This document shows positions 1 to 8,046 of a DNA stretch of 64,000 nucleotides, piece after piece. The notes under the pieces are model-generated. The model did no database searches, had not been told where the DNA came from, and saw only the letters and a program-made list of their open reading frames with translations. The stretch spans positions 558,001-622,000 of the forward strand of contig NZ_OY734020.1 of the NCBI RefSeq assembly GCF_963455295.1. The letters run 5' to 3'. Both the position numbers and the translations under genes were made by a program. The stretch is from Candidatus Thiodiazotropha sp. CDECU1 (GTDB lineage: Bacteria; Pseudomonadota; Gammaproteobacteria; Chromatiales; Chromatiaceae). Each line of letters begins with the position of its first letter. The first letter of the stretch is position 1.

Positions 1-835
1 TGCCCTGTTGGTGCGGTTGAATCGCCCCATCGGTATTCTGCTGCTGATGTGGCCCACCTTGTGGGCGCTGTGGATTGCCGGTGAGGGCTCACCTGCCTGG
101 CATATCGTGGTGGTGTTTGTCGCCGGGGTGGCGTTGATGCGATCCGCCGGCTGCGCTATCAACGACTATGCCGATCGCGATTTTGACGCCCATGTGGCGC
201 GCACACAAGGCCGGCCCATCGCCACTGGCCTGGTCACGCCAGGTGAGGCGCTGGGGGTCTTTGTCGCGCTCTCCCTGATAGCGGCCTCACTGCTGATTTT
301 TCTCAATTGGCCAACCCGCTATATGTCACTGGTGGCGCTGTTGCTGACTGGGGTATACCCCTTCATGAAACGCTATACCCACCTGCCTCAGGTCGTGTTG
401 GGTGCCGCATTCGGTTGGGCGGTACCGATGGCCTTCATGGCCCTGAACGAAACCGTAGCACCGGTCGCCTGGCTGATATTCTGCGCCGCCCTGATCTGGG
501 CGTTGATCTATGACACTCAATACGCCATGGTGGATCGGGAGGACGATATCAGGATCGGGGTCAAGTCGAGTGCGATCCTGTTTGGCAGCCACGACAGGCT
601 GATGATCGGACTGCTGCAAGTGACCATGATAGGGTTACTGCTGGTGATTGGCGTCCTGGTTGAAAGGGGAGCCATCTACTATGTGGGGGTGGTGCTGGGC
701 AGTGGGTTGTTTGCCTATCAGCAGTGGCTGATTCGGGCCAGGGAACCCAAGGCCTGCTTTGACGCCTTCCTCAACAACAACCAATTCGGCATGGTGATCT
801 TCATCGGTCTCGTGATCGACTATCTGGTGACTTAG
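1..835 (+). CDS. ubiA: 4-hydroxybenzoate polyprenyltransferase, 5'-truncated by window edge
   Basis: Integral membrane prenyltransferase of ubiquinone biosynthesis that attaches the polyprenyl tail to 4-hydroxybenzoate. The reading frame is open from base 2, and the first visible residues (ALLVRLNRPIG) match the region about 15 residues into E. coli UbiA, so the true start lies outside the window. Both aspartate-rich motifs for Mg-diphosphate binding are intact: NDYADRDFD near the start and YDTQYAMVDREDD in the second half. The segment YPFMKRYTHLPQVVLGAAFGW is nearly invariant in UbiA. Several hydrophobic helices fit the nine-helix fold. It converges with a minus-strand lipoprotein gene 3 bases after its stop. 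Identification is secure. Confidence 0.96.
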   Translation, partial: ALLVRLNRPIGILLLMWPTLWALWIAGEGSPAWHIVVVFVAGVALMRSAGCAINDYADRDFDAHVARTQGRPIATGLVTPGEALGVFVALSLIAASLLIFLNWPTRYMSLVALLLTGVYPFMKRYTHLPQVVLGAAFGWAVPMAFMALNETVAPVAWLIFCAALIWALIYDTQYAMVDREDDIRIGVKSSAILFGSHDRLMIGLLQVTMIGLLLVIGVLVERGAIYYVGVVLGSGLFAYQQWLIRAREPKACFDAFLNNNQFGMVIFIGLVIDYLVT

Positions 836-838
836 GAT

Positions 839-1231
839 TTATTGCGTCTGCATGCATTGTTGAACAACGATCTTGTTATAGGATGCCGCGTACTCCGCTG
901 CGCGCTGGATGAGAAGTAGATGGGTTTCGCCAAACACAGTGTCGGTGGAGCCTTCTAAATAGCGGATCCCGCAGATACTCTTGGCCTTGGATAGCAACTC
1001 CGGTTGTATGCCGGGTATGCTGGTCGAGCGGGAGGCCATGGCCATCAAACGTTTGTCGCCCTTTTCCAGTGCCTGTGCCGCATGCTTGTTCGGATCGGCA
1101 TCCTTTACCCATAACAGGGATTCCACGGCTTTTTTCTCTTCAGGGGAGAGTTGACTCATATCGATACCCTCCATCTCCTGGCAAGCGCTGAGTAAGTAGG
1201 CAAAAAAAAGCAGAAATATGATTGGCTTCAC
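839..1231 (-). CDS. Small predicted lipoprotein of unknown function
   Basis: A 130-residue protein starting at GTG (base 1231), preceded by a TGAGGA Shine-Dalgarno-like sequence that overlaps the rhombosortase stop region. The N-terminus is hydrophobic and ends in the lipobox LSAC (Cys17), followed by an acidic mature start, so an acylated periplasm-facing lipoprotein is expected. The mature part is charged and helical-looking with two further cysteines, near residue 87 and close to the C-terminus. It is the last gene of the minus-strand series after the rhombosortase gene, 9 bases downstream of it, and is probably co-transcribed. I do not recognise a family. Confidence 0.75.
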   Translation of the reverse strand: MKPIIFLLFFAYLLSACQEMEGIDMSQLSPEEKKAVESLLWVKDADPNKHAAQALEKGDKRLMAMASRSTSIPGIQPELLSKAKSICGIRYLEGSTDTVFGETHLLLIQRAAEYAASYNKIVVQQCMQTQ

Positions 1232-1240
1232 TCGGTTTCC

Positions 1241-1840
1241 TCAGCTACGGGTATGGGTCGTGGCAATGCCAGTGTAAATGGTCACCAGACCCCATAGTAT
1301 GCCGCCACTGACCGCGCCGTAAAGGTGTGCGTCGACGATGACGCTTCCATCGGCCAGTGATTCGCTGCCTGGTAGCGGGCCTTGCCATTGCTCCCATAGC
1401 AGCTTAATGACTATCAGGATCAGGATCGACAAGGAGACTGTGGGGTGGCTCCTCAGTTGGCTCAATAACCCCCAGCACAACAGGCCATGCAGGATACCCG
1501 ATAGTCCCCGGTACCAGCTCACTTCAGGAGAGAATAGCCACAAACCGGCACTGGTGCCCAGCATCAGCAGAAATAACAGGATCAGACAGCGCCCAGGTTG
1601 CTGGATGTTGGGAAACAGCAACAGGATGAGCCAGAAACCCGCCAGGTTCATGCTTAAATGTCCCCAACCCAGATGTGTCATATGGGCGCTGAGGAGGCGC
1701 CACCATTCACCTTCGAAGATCTGAGCCCGATGGTACTCCAGCTTGGCCAGAAGGGTTTCAGGAAGCAGTGCGATCAGGAGGCAGGCAAGGCCGAAGAGCA
1801 ATCCACAGAGCAGGCGCCATGGGATCGATTCAGCCCTCAC
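1241..1840 (-). CDS. rrtA: Rhombosortase (rhomboid-family intramembrane serine protease)
   Basis: A 199-residue polytopic membrane protein with a GTG start 6 bases after the moeB stop. It has the rhomboid signatures GHLSMN (residues 60-65), catalytic serine in GLSG (Ser114, followed by ILHG) and a histidine in DAHLYGA (His172), forming the expected Ser-His dyad. Its short length, without extra helices, and the GLSGILHG form are those of the rhombosortase subfamily. Rhombosortases process proteins with GlyGly-CTERM tails that are exported and often released by type II secretion. I saw no GlyGly-CTERM substrate in this window, so its clients are elsewhere. A generic rhomboid protease is the alternative. 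Confidence 0.78.
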   Translation of the reverse strand: MRAESIPWRLLCGLLFGLACLLIALLPETLLAKLEYHRAQIFEGEWWRLLSAHMTHLGWGHLSMNLAGFWLILLLFPNIQQPGRCLILLFLLMLGTSAGLWLFSPEVSWYRGLSGILHGLLCWGLLSQLRSHPTVSLSILILIVIKLLWEQWQGPLPGSESLADGSVIVDAHLYGAVSGGILWGLVTIYTGIATTHTRS

Positions 1841-1846
1841 CCCGCA

Positions 1847-2593
1847 TCAACCTGGCGTACCGCAAACCGGGCAGGCGGGATCAGGGATGAGACGCAAGCT
1901 GCGCCACTCCATCTCCAGGGCGTCCAACAGTAGCAGCCTGCCGTGGAGTGTGTTGCCGGCCCCGGTCAGCTGCTTGATGGCCTCGGTAGCCTGCAGGCTG
2001 CCGATTACCCCCACCAGCGGTGCAAGCACGCCGTTTGCGGAACAGGTTTCATCCATCTCCCCCTCATCTGGATAGAGGCAGTGGTAGCAGGGACCGCCGG
2101 GTTCCCCGGTGAAGACGCTGATCTGACCCTCCATGCGGATGGCTGCACCAGAGACCAGGGGTGTTCCTGTCAGGTAACAGGCCTTGTTGATGGCGAAACG
2201 GGTTGCGAAATTATCCGTGCCGTCGAGTACCAGATCGGCCTTTTCTATCTGCTGCTGCAGCGCCTCTTGATCCAGTTTTTCGGCAATGGTCTCCACCTGG
2301 CATTCCGGGTTGAGGGCCAGCAGGGTCTCGCGGGCCGACTCTACCTTCAACTCACCGATGCGCGAGGTGGTATGCACGATTTGCCGCTGCAGATTGGTCA
2401 GGTCGACCTGATCGAAATCGAGCAGCACCAGATTACCCACCCCCGCGGCGGCCAGATACATGGCAGCCGGTGAGCCGAGTCCACCCAGGCCGACGATGAG
2501 TATGCGTGCGCCCAGGAGTATCTCCTGGCCTTCGATTCCGATCGCCGGCAGCATAATCTGCCGGCTGTAGCGCAGTAGTTGATCGTCATTCAT
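1847..2593 (-). CDS. moeB: Molybdopterin-synthase adenylyltransferase (MoeB/ThiF family)
   Basis: A 248-residue E1-like enzyme that adenylates the C-terminal glycine of MoaD for molybdopterin synthesis; close relatives (ThiF, HesA) do the same for ThiS. The ATP-binding loop GLGGLGSP is at residues 35-42, followed by the DFDQVDLTNLQRQ acidic and arginine motif. The zinc cysteines form pairs at 169/172 (CYHC) and 241/244 (CPVC), and the family cysteine is in ETCSANG (Cys184). The length equals E. coli MoeB. It lies between an unknown gene and the rhombosortase gene in the hemA-prfA-prmC-moeB arrangement common in gammaproteobacteria. ThiF function cannot be excluded from sequence alone. Confidence 0.93.
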   Translation of the reverse strand: MNDDQLLRYSRQIMLPAIGIEGQEILLGARILIVGLGGLGSPAAMYLAAAGVGNLVLLDFDQVDLTNLQRQIVHTTSRIGELKVESARETLLALNPECQVETIAEKLDQEALQQQIEKADLVLDGTDNFATRFAINKACYLTGTPLVSGAAIRMEGQISVFTGEPGGPCYHCLYPDEGEMDETCSANGVLAPLVGVIGSLQATEAIKQLTGAGNTLHGRLLLLDALEMEWRSLRLIPDPACPVCGTPG

Positions 2594-2685
2594 TGTCTGT
2601 TGGTCCGGTGCGAATCATTGTGACGCCCAAATAGTGTCAGGGCAATCGGTTATCTGTCGAGTAGGAAAACGCAACTGGGGATCGT

Positions 2686-3132
2686 TCAGAGATATTTTCG
2701 CCAATGTTCCGGGCGTTGATCCCGGAGTTTATGGTTCATGCGCTGGTAGCGGTCGGCAAAGATCATGCGAGTGCATTTCGAGTCGCTGTGGGTGCAACCC
2801 AGATTTGCCCGCTCGGTCTCTTCCGTGTAGTGGTAGAGGGCGCGCTTGAGACGGTAGAGCAGGCGATTGTCGATATGCAGACCCATTGCGGTCAGACCTG
2901 TCTCTATCTGTTCCAGAGAGACCTCCATCAACTGATAGCTGACCTGCAGGTGGATTGCGGAGCAGGGGTTCGCCTCGATAATGCCCGCCACATCTGCCAG
3001 CAGCATTGCTGCGGTTGCAGCCTGATTGGGGTCCGGGTGGAGTTCGGCAAAGTGAATGTCCCGGATTTTCACTAAGTCGTGTGGGGTTTCACCCATACCT
3101 GGCAATCCTAACGAATGCGCTGAAATAATCAA
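2686..3132 (-). CDS. Conserved protein of unknown function
   Basis: A 148-residue soluble protein between prmC and moeB. The frame opens with TTG at 3132, and an ATG at 3096 (residue 13, MGETPHDLVKI) is an equally plausible start. The centre reads as an alternating beta-alpha-beta pattern, with strand SAIHLQVSYQL, helix SLEQIETGLTAMGLHI, then a long basic helix LLYRLKRALYHYTEETERANLG. The C-terminus is rich in Arg, Lys, His and Trp (RMNHKLRDQRPEHWRKYL). The shape suggests a small ferredoxin-like fold with a basic tail, possibly nucleic-acid binding. That is inference and I recognise no named family. It has no signal peptide or membrane helix. Confidence 0.75.
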   Translation of the reverse strand: MIISAHSLGLPGMGETPHDLVKIRDIHFAELHPDPNQAATAAMLLADVAGIIEANPCSAIHLQVSYQLMEVSLEQIETGLTAMGLHIDNRLLYRLKRALYHYTEETERANLGCTHSDSKCTRMIFADRYQRMNHKLRDQRPEHWRKYL

Positions 3133-3218
3133 GCAAGCGGATTGACATCTTGATTTCCTTGAGACGATGGGGCTCCCGCGTGCGAATGCAGATATCAGCG
3201 AACCATCAGAATGGGTAG

Positions 3219-3236
3219 GGTGCGGCTTGCCGCACC
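3219..3236. repeat. Short perfect palindrome, REP-like hairpin
   Basis: GGTGCGGC and GCCGCACC form an 8-bp perfect stem with a 2-base loop in the 167-bp gap between prmC and the unknown gene downstream of it. It is preceded by GGGTA, giving the GTAGGGTGCG...CGCACC form of dispersed palindromes seen in many gammaproteobacteria. No T-tract follows on either strand, so it does not look like an intrinsic terminator. Only one copy was seen in this window. Confidence 0.5.
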
Positions 3237-3299
3237 GTTACTGCTGGGATAGCGAGGGGAGAGGTATCTTAAGCAAACAGCGTTGGAACCAGGTGTGTA

Positions 3300-4220
3300 T
3301 CACCTGATCCCTGGCTCTTTTCCAATCAGGTGACTGAGTGTCAAGTACCAGTTGTGTCCACCCTTCGCGATATCCATCGATTGGGCTTCAGTGACCCGGG
3401 GCAGCCCGGCGAGGTCTGGATGGGTCGCGATGTTACCGAGGCCTGCCGATTCCAACAGCTGCTGCACTGCCTCTGCCTGCTGGTAGCCATGCTCCAATAG
3501 GAGCCAGCCTCCAGGGCTCAGGCGCTGGAGGCTGGCTTGCTGGATGATGGCTCTGATGGCATCCAAGCCGTCTCTACCTGAGACCAGAGCCAATTCCGGC
3601 TCCTGGGGCAGGTCACCCTGGTTGAGGTGGGGGTCATCGGCCTCGATGTAGGGGGGATTGCTCACGATCAGGTCGTAGGACTCTTCCGCTGGAAGTGCCT
3701 CGCACCAACTGCCCTGATGGAAGGTTAACTGAGTAAAACCAAGTGCCGTGCTGTTCTCTCTGGCCTGGGCCAGGGCCTCGGCTGAAATATCTGTGGCAGC
3801 GATCTGTGCATCGTGGCGTTCACTCGCCAGCGCCAGGGCTATCGCCCCGCTGCCGGTGCCAAGATCCGCGATGCGGGGTTGGGATATCAGCTGCAGGTGG
3901 TACAGAGATCGCTCTACCAGCAGCTCGGTTTCAGGGCGGGGAATCAGGGTGTGGGGATTGACCCTCAGGTTGAGGGACCAGAACTCCCGTTGACCGGTGA
4001 TATAGGCGATCGGTTCTTGGGCCCGGCGCCGTTCTACAAGATCCACATAGCGCTGTTGCTGCGCAGGGGTCAACTCCTTCTCCGGCCAGGCAAACAGATA
4101 GCTGCGTGGTTGTTCCAGGAGATGGCACAGTAGCAGGGCTGCCTCCAGCTCGGGGTTGGCTTGGGGCAGGGCACTGAGGGCCTGCTGTGCTGTTTTCAGG
4201 GCCTGTTGTAGGGTGGCCAT
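3300..4220 (-). CDS. prmC: Peptide chain release factor N5-glutamine methyltransferase
   Basis: A 306-residue SAM-dependent methyltransferase that methylates the GGQ glutamine of RF1 and RF2. An N-terminal helical substrate-binding domain (about residues 1-85) precedes a Rossmann domain with DLGTGSG (119-125) and the catalytic NPPY motif (188-191). The strongly conserved IPRPETELLVE is at 93-103. It starts 14 bases after prfA, its substrate gene, which is the standard gammaproteobacterial pairing. The C-terminal stretch after GGHNWYLT is about 15 residues longer than in E. coli. Confidence 0.96.
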   Translation of the reverse strand: MATLQQALKTAQQALSALPQANPELEAALLLCHLLEQPRSYLFAWPEKELTPAQQQRYVDLVERRRAQEPIAYITGQREFWSLNLRVNPHTLIPRPETELLVERSLYHLQLISQPRIADLGTGSGAIALALASERHDAQIAATDISAEALAQARENSTALGFTQLTFHQGSWCEALPAEESYDLIVSNPPYIEADDPHLNQGDLPQEPELALVSGRDGLDAIRAIIQQASLQRLSPGGWLLLEHGYQQAEAVQQLLESAGLGNIATHPDLAGLPRVTEAQSMDIAKGGHNWYLTLSHLIGKEPGIR

Positions 4221-4234
4221 AGAGAGATGTTATC

Positions 4235-5314
4235 TCAGGCTTCGCCCATGGCTGCAAGGGCTTCCACCTGCTGCTCGCGCAATAGGGGTTCGATGACCTG
4301 ATCCAGGGAGCCTGTCATCACTTCATCCAGCTTGTAGAGCGTGAGATTGATACGGTGGTCGGTGAGTCGGTTCTGCGGAAAGTTATAGGTACGGATACGC
4401 TCCGAGCGATCACCGCTGCCAACCTGGAGTTTACGTGAGCTGGCCTGTTCGTTGACGATCTTTTCCTGGGCCTGGGAGAGCAGCTTGGCCTGCAGCAGCG
4501 ACATGGCCCGGGCCTTGTTTTTGTGCTGGGAGCGTTCATCCTGGCACTCCACCACGATGCCGCTGGGCAGATGGGTCAGGCGTACCGCAGAGTCGGTCTT
4601 GTTGACATGTTGTCCGCCGGCGCCGGAGGCGCGGTAGGTGTCGATGCGCAGGTCGTTGCTGTTTATATCCACCTCGTCGACCCCCTCTGCCTCGGGCAGG
4701 ATCGCCACGGTACAGGCGGAGGTATGGATACGCCCCTGGGATTCCGTCTCGGGAACCCGCTGCACCCGGTGCGTCCCCGATTCGAATTTCAAGCGGGAGT
4801 AGACCGCATTGCCACTGATGCGACACACCACCTCCTTGTAACCGCCGTGTTCACCCGGGCTCTCGCTGATGGTTTCGGTCTGCCACTGTTGACTTTCGGC
4901 ATAGCGCAGATACATACGATGCAGGTCACTGGCGAAGAGCGCCGCCTCGGCGCCACCGGTACCGGCGCGTACCTCGAGAAACACATTGCGCTGATCGTTG
5001 GGATCGGCGGGGATCAGCAGCAGCTGTAGTTCCGGCTCCAGGCGCTGCTTGATCGCCTGTGCCATGGCCAGCTCCTCTTTTGCAAGGGAGGCCATTTCAG
5101 GATCATTCATCATTTCCTGGGCGGCGGAGACATCCTCTTCGGCAGTGACATAGCCTCGATATGCCTCCACCACCGGTTCCAATTGGGCATATTCACGCCC
5201 CAGGTCGCGAAACTGATTCTGCTTGTTCTGGATTTCCGGATCGGCGAGGAGGGCGGTAATCTCTTCGAAGCGTTCTGCGATCTGGTCGAGCTTGCCGCGC
5301 AGCGAAGACTTCAT
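4235..5314 (-). CDS. prfA: Peptide chain release factor 1
   Basis: A 359-residue class I release factor reading UAA and UAG. The GGQ peptidyl-hydrolysis motif is at residues 233-235 in [15 protein letters not shown], and the tripeptide anticodon position is P-E-T at 188-190, consistent with the RF1 PxT form and not the RF2 SPF form. The start overlaps the hemA stop by 4 bases (ATGA type), indicating translational coupling. prmC follows 14 bases downstream. Confidence 0.97.
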   Translation of the reverse strand: MKSSLRGKLDQIAERFEEITALLADPEIQNKQNQFRDLGREYAQLEPVVEAYRGYVTAEEDVSAAQEMMNDPEMASLAKEELAMAQAIKQRLEPELQLLLIPADPNDQRNVFLEVRAGTGGAEAALFASDLHRMYLRYAESQQWQTETISESPGEHGGYKEVVCRISGNAVYSRLKFESGTHRVQRVPETESQGRIHTSACTVAILPEAEGVDEVDINSNDLRIDTYRASGAGGQHVNKTDSAVRLTHLPSGIVVECQDERSQHKNKARAMSLLQAKLLSQAQEKIVNEQASSRKLQVGSGDRSERIRTYNFPQNRLTDHRINLTLYKLDEVMTGSLDQVIEPLLREQQVEALAAMGEA

Positions 5315-6579
5315 GATTTGGTTTCTGTTTTATTGAGCTGAAACAGCGTATTGGCTGCTTCGAGCAACTCCATCTGGCCATTGAATCCGGCTTGTCGCAT
5401 CTGCGTGCTGGGGGTGTGCAACAATTTGTTGGTGAGGGTGTGCGCCATGAATTGCATCACCTCCTCCGGTGACTTGCCTTTGGCCAGTTGCTGCAACGCT
5501 TTCTGCATCACTTCATCCCGCAGTCGCTCGGCATAATTTCGATAGTCCTGTATCAAACCCACTGCATCCAGTGAGCGCAGCCATCCCATATACTCACCCA
5601 CATAGTGCTCGATGATCTCCTCCGCCTGTTCGGCCGCCTCTTCCCTGGAGCGCATGTTCTCCTGAATCACCTCATCCAGATCGTCCACCGTGTAGAGATA
5701 GATATCGCTCAAATCGGCCACTTCGGGCTCGATATCCCTGGGTACTGCGATATCGACCATGAAGATCGGGCTGTGCTTGCGCTCCTTGAGGGCGCTCTCC
5801 ACGCTCCCCTTACCCAATACCGGCAACGGGCTGGCGGTGGATGATATGACGATATCCGCCTCGGCCAGGTGGGTGCTGAGTTCAGTCAAGGCAATGGCGT
5901 AGCCGTCAAACTGGGATGCCAGGTTATGCGCCTTCTCCACCGTGCGGTTGGCGACGATGATTCGCCCTATTCCGTGTTGATTGAGATGACGGGCCGCCAG
6001 TTCGATGGTCTCGCCGGCCCCGATCAAGAGTGCGGTCTGCTCGGATAGCTCACTGAATATCTGCTTGGCCAGGCTGACCGCCGCAAATGCCACAGATACA
6101 GGGCTGTTGCCGATGGCGGTATCGGTACGGATCTGTTTTGCGGCGGAGAAGGCGTGTTGGAATAGTTTGAACAGCAGTTTTCCGGTGGTGCCCGCGTCGG
6201 TGGCGGTTTGAAAGGCGGTTTTCACCTGTCCCAAAATCTGTGGTTCACCCAGCACCAGGGAGTCCAGGCCGCAGGATACCCGCAGCAGGTGCTTGATGGC
6301 GTCGAGCCCGAAATGGCAATAGAGGTAGGGTGAGACACGATTCTCAGAGAGGCCGTGAAAGCGGCTGATCCAATCCGCCAGAGGCTCATGATCCTCTTGA
6401 TTGACCGAACAGTAGATCTCGGTGCGATTGCAGGTGGAGAGGATAACTGTCTCCTCGACCGCCGGGTTATCCTGCAGGCTGCGCAAGGCCCCGACGATGA
6501 TATCCGGGCCAAAGGTCACCTTCTCGCGGACATCCACGGGGGCGGTTTTATGGTTCAGTCCTAGTGCGATTATGGACAT
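5311..6579 (-). CDS. hemA: Glutamyl-tRNA reductase
   Basis: A 422-residue first enzyme of the C5 tetrapyrrole pathway, reducing Glu-tRNA to glutamate-1-semialdehyde with NADPH. The catalytic cysteine is Cys50 in STCNRTEIY, the substrate-domain signature [15 protein letters not shown] is present, and the NADPH Rossmann loop is [17 protein letters not shown]-terminal helical dimerisation domain completes the family's usual length. It is the first gene of the minus-strand operon with prfA and prmC, and is divergent from the LolA-like/RND cassette. An imperfect hairpin (AACAAAA/TTTTGTT, 6601-6620) lies 22-41 bases upstream of its start. Confidence 0.97.
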   Translation of the reverse strand: MSIIALGLNHKTAPVDVREKVTFGPDIIVGALRSLQDNPAVEETVILSTCNRTEIYCSVNQEDHEPLADWISRFHGLSENRVSPYLYCHFGLDAIKHLLRVSCGLDSLVLGEPQILGQVKTAFQTATDAGTTGKLLFKLFQHAFSAAKQIRTDTAIGNSPVSVAFAAVSLAKQIFSELSEQTALLIGAGETIELAARHLNQHGIGRIIVANRTVEKAHNLASQFDGYAIALTELSTHLAEADIVISSTASPLPVLGKGSVESALKERKHSPIFMVDIAVPRDIEPEVADLSDIYLYTVDDLDEVIQENMRSREEAAEQAEEIIEHYVGEYMGWLRSLDAVGLIQDYRNYAERLRDEVMQKALQQLAKGKSPEEVMQFMAHTLTNKLLHTPSTQMRQAGFNGQMELLEAANTLFQLNKTETKS

Positions 6580-6928
6580 TCGATACCGGGGGTTGCCTTA
6601 AACAAAAGGGAAATTTTGTTATATCAAAGAGTTGAATTCAAGTTTAATCCATCTGCTTCGGCCCTGCAGCGGATGAATTGTGCAGTCATGACCAATTTCC
6701 TCTTAAGTGGATCTTAATAATTGGCGGCCATTATTGTCGAGAGCTTAAAAATAAGTAAAAGCTATTACCACCATTAACAATTAAGGTTAACCCCGATTGC
6801 TAAATGACCGGGTTCACTGTTATAAATGTGATCTGAATACTAAAAAAACGCCCATAAGAAATACCTAATTCAATAATATATAGGGTGGTTCAGCCCATCT
6901 AAACCGCCCAAAACAGGAGGATCAGTCT
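6580..6928. other. Divergent A+T-rich intergenic region
   Basis: A 349-base region between the divergent hemA and LolA-like genes that must hold both promoters. It is clearly A+T-richer than the flanking genes. It contains a 7-bp inverted repeat, AACAAAA-gggaaa-TTTTGTT, at 6601-6620 and a TTAA-rich stretch around 6765-6790. The Shine-Dalgarno AGGAGG of the downstream gene is at 6915-6920. I could not assign convincing -35/-10 pairs and saw no ORF with a ribosome-binding site. Confidence 0.5.
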
Positions 6929-7906
6929 ATGCAGGTGCAAAAGTTTGTGGCCGCTGCACTCACCGGTGGTTTGTTTATTTCCAGTAGTGCCATCGCGGGG
7001 GTAGCCAAAGATCTGCCTTTGCCTAGCGGAACCCCGGATGCGGATGCGATTGCGGATCAGGTCTATTTTGTCAACCATTTCTATGCATTGAAGAATTTCG
7101 GTATCACCAACAACAACAAGGATCCCAAACGGAGCAACCGTGCCACACCCGGCAAGATAACTGTGATTGTCAACAAGTCCGCCGGCAGCAAGCCAACCAC
7201 CATCACCGTAGAGCGCTATCTGAACAATGAATACGGAGACAGCGCCACCAACGCCCAGGATATCGCCATCTTCCGCTCCGGTAAGTTGAAAGGCACCGGT
7301 ATGTTGATCACCGACTATGTGGATGACAACAAGAGCCAGTCCTACTCCATCTGGCTGCCGGCATTGCGCAAGATCCGTCGCTTTGCCGAACCTGCTCATG
7401 ATGATGCCTGGGGCGGTACCGACTTCACATTCGGTGACGTAACCTTGCGTAAGCCCAAGGACGAAACCCATGAACTGCTGGGTACCGAGACCTTCAACGA
7501 CTGTCTTGGCGCCATCGCTAAAGCGGAATCCAAAAACAAGTACCTGCCCAACCCCCCCGAGGCGGCCTGTGATCATAAGGGCAAAGAGGTATATAAGCTG
7601 AAGAGCACTACCAAGCGTGAGAACTGGTGGTACGATCATCGCGTGAGTTACGTGGATAGCAAGACATTCGCCGATTACCGCACCGAGTATTTCAAGGGGG
7701 GTGAGAAGGTGAAAGTGATCGACCGAGACTGGAGATCTCTCGATCAGGATGATCCTCGCGCCCAATACTGGGGTTACTGGTATGGCAAGACCTCCGCCTC
7801 GGGTCATGAGACTTGGGCGGTAATCCCCAAGGAGATCGTCCAGTTCAATCAGGGATGGGCATCGGACTTCTGGTCAGAAAAGACCTTGAGAAAAATAAAA
7901 CGCTAA
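6929..7906 (+). CDS. LolA-like outer membrane lipoprotein-sorting family protein, RND-linked
   Basis: A 325-residue periplasmic protein with a signal peptide (residues 1-23, ending SSSAIA before GVAKD) and a strong AGGAGG 8 bases upstream. The central IWLPALRKIRRFAEPAHDD segment followed by WGGTDFTFGDV is the hallmark of the LolA_like family (PF17131 type), whose beta-barrel-like half-fold binds lipid or lipoprotein acyl chains. Two cysteines (NDCLGA and AACDHK) could form a disulfide. It is first in a three-gene cassette with a DUF1302 outer-membrane protein and an RND/MMPL exporter. An envelope lipid or hydrophobic-molecule transport role is inferred from that context, and the substrate is unknown. 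Confidence 0.85.
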   Translation: MQVQKFVAAALTGGLFISSSAIAGVAKDLPLPSGTPDADAIADQVYFVNHFYALKNFGITNNNKDPKRSNRATPGKITVIVNKSAGSKPTTITVERYLNNEYGDSATNAQDIAIFRSGKLKGTGMLITDYVDDNKSQSYSIWLPALRKIRRFAEPAHDDAWGGTDFTFGDVTLRKPKDETHELLGTETFNDCLGAIAKAESKNKYLPNPPEAACDHKGKEVYKLKSTTKRENWWYDHRVSYVDSKTFADYRTEYFKGGEKVKVIDRDWRSLDQDDPRAQYWGYWYGKTSASGHETWAVIPKEIVQFNQGWASDFWSEKTLRKIKR

Positions 7907-7918
7907 TCATAAATGGGT

Positions 7919-7937
7919 CTGCCCCGGTCAGGGGCAG
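7919..7937 (+). other. Intercistronic hairpin without T-tract
   Basis: CTGCCCC and GGGGCAG form a perfect 7-bp GC-rich stem with a 5-base loop (GGTCA), 12 bases after the LolA-like stop. No T-run follows, so it is more likely an mRNA stability or processing element between cistrons than a terminator. A second, imperfect GC-rich inverted repeat (around 7948-7973) follows. Confidence 0.5.
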
Positions 7938-8046
7938 GCCGAATAAAATCCGGCTGGCCGGTAATCGGCGGCCATACACATCATCGGATCCGGCAATAGT
8001 GACAATAAGGGCTGCCGGTTATCGTTGAACCCGGGAGGAACAATTC

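Noticed and set aside
6899-7807. 302-codon open frame on the minus strand opposite the LolA-like gene
   Set aside because: It is antisense to a gene with a signal peptide, family motif and strong ribosome-binding site, and has no recognisable protein features.
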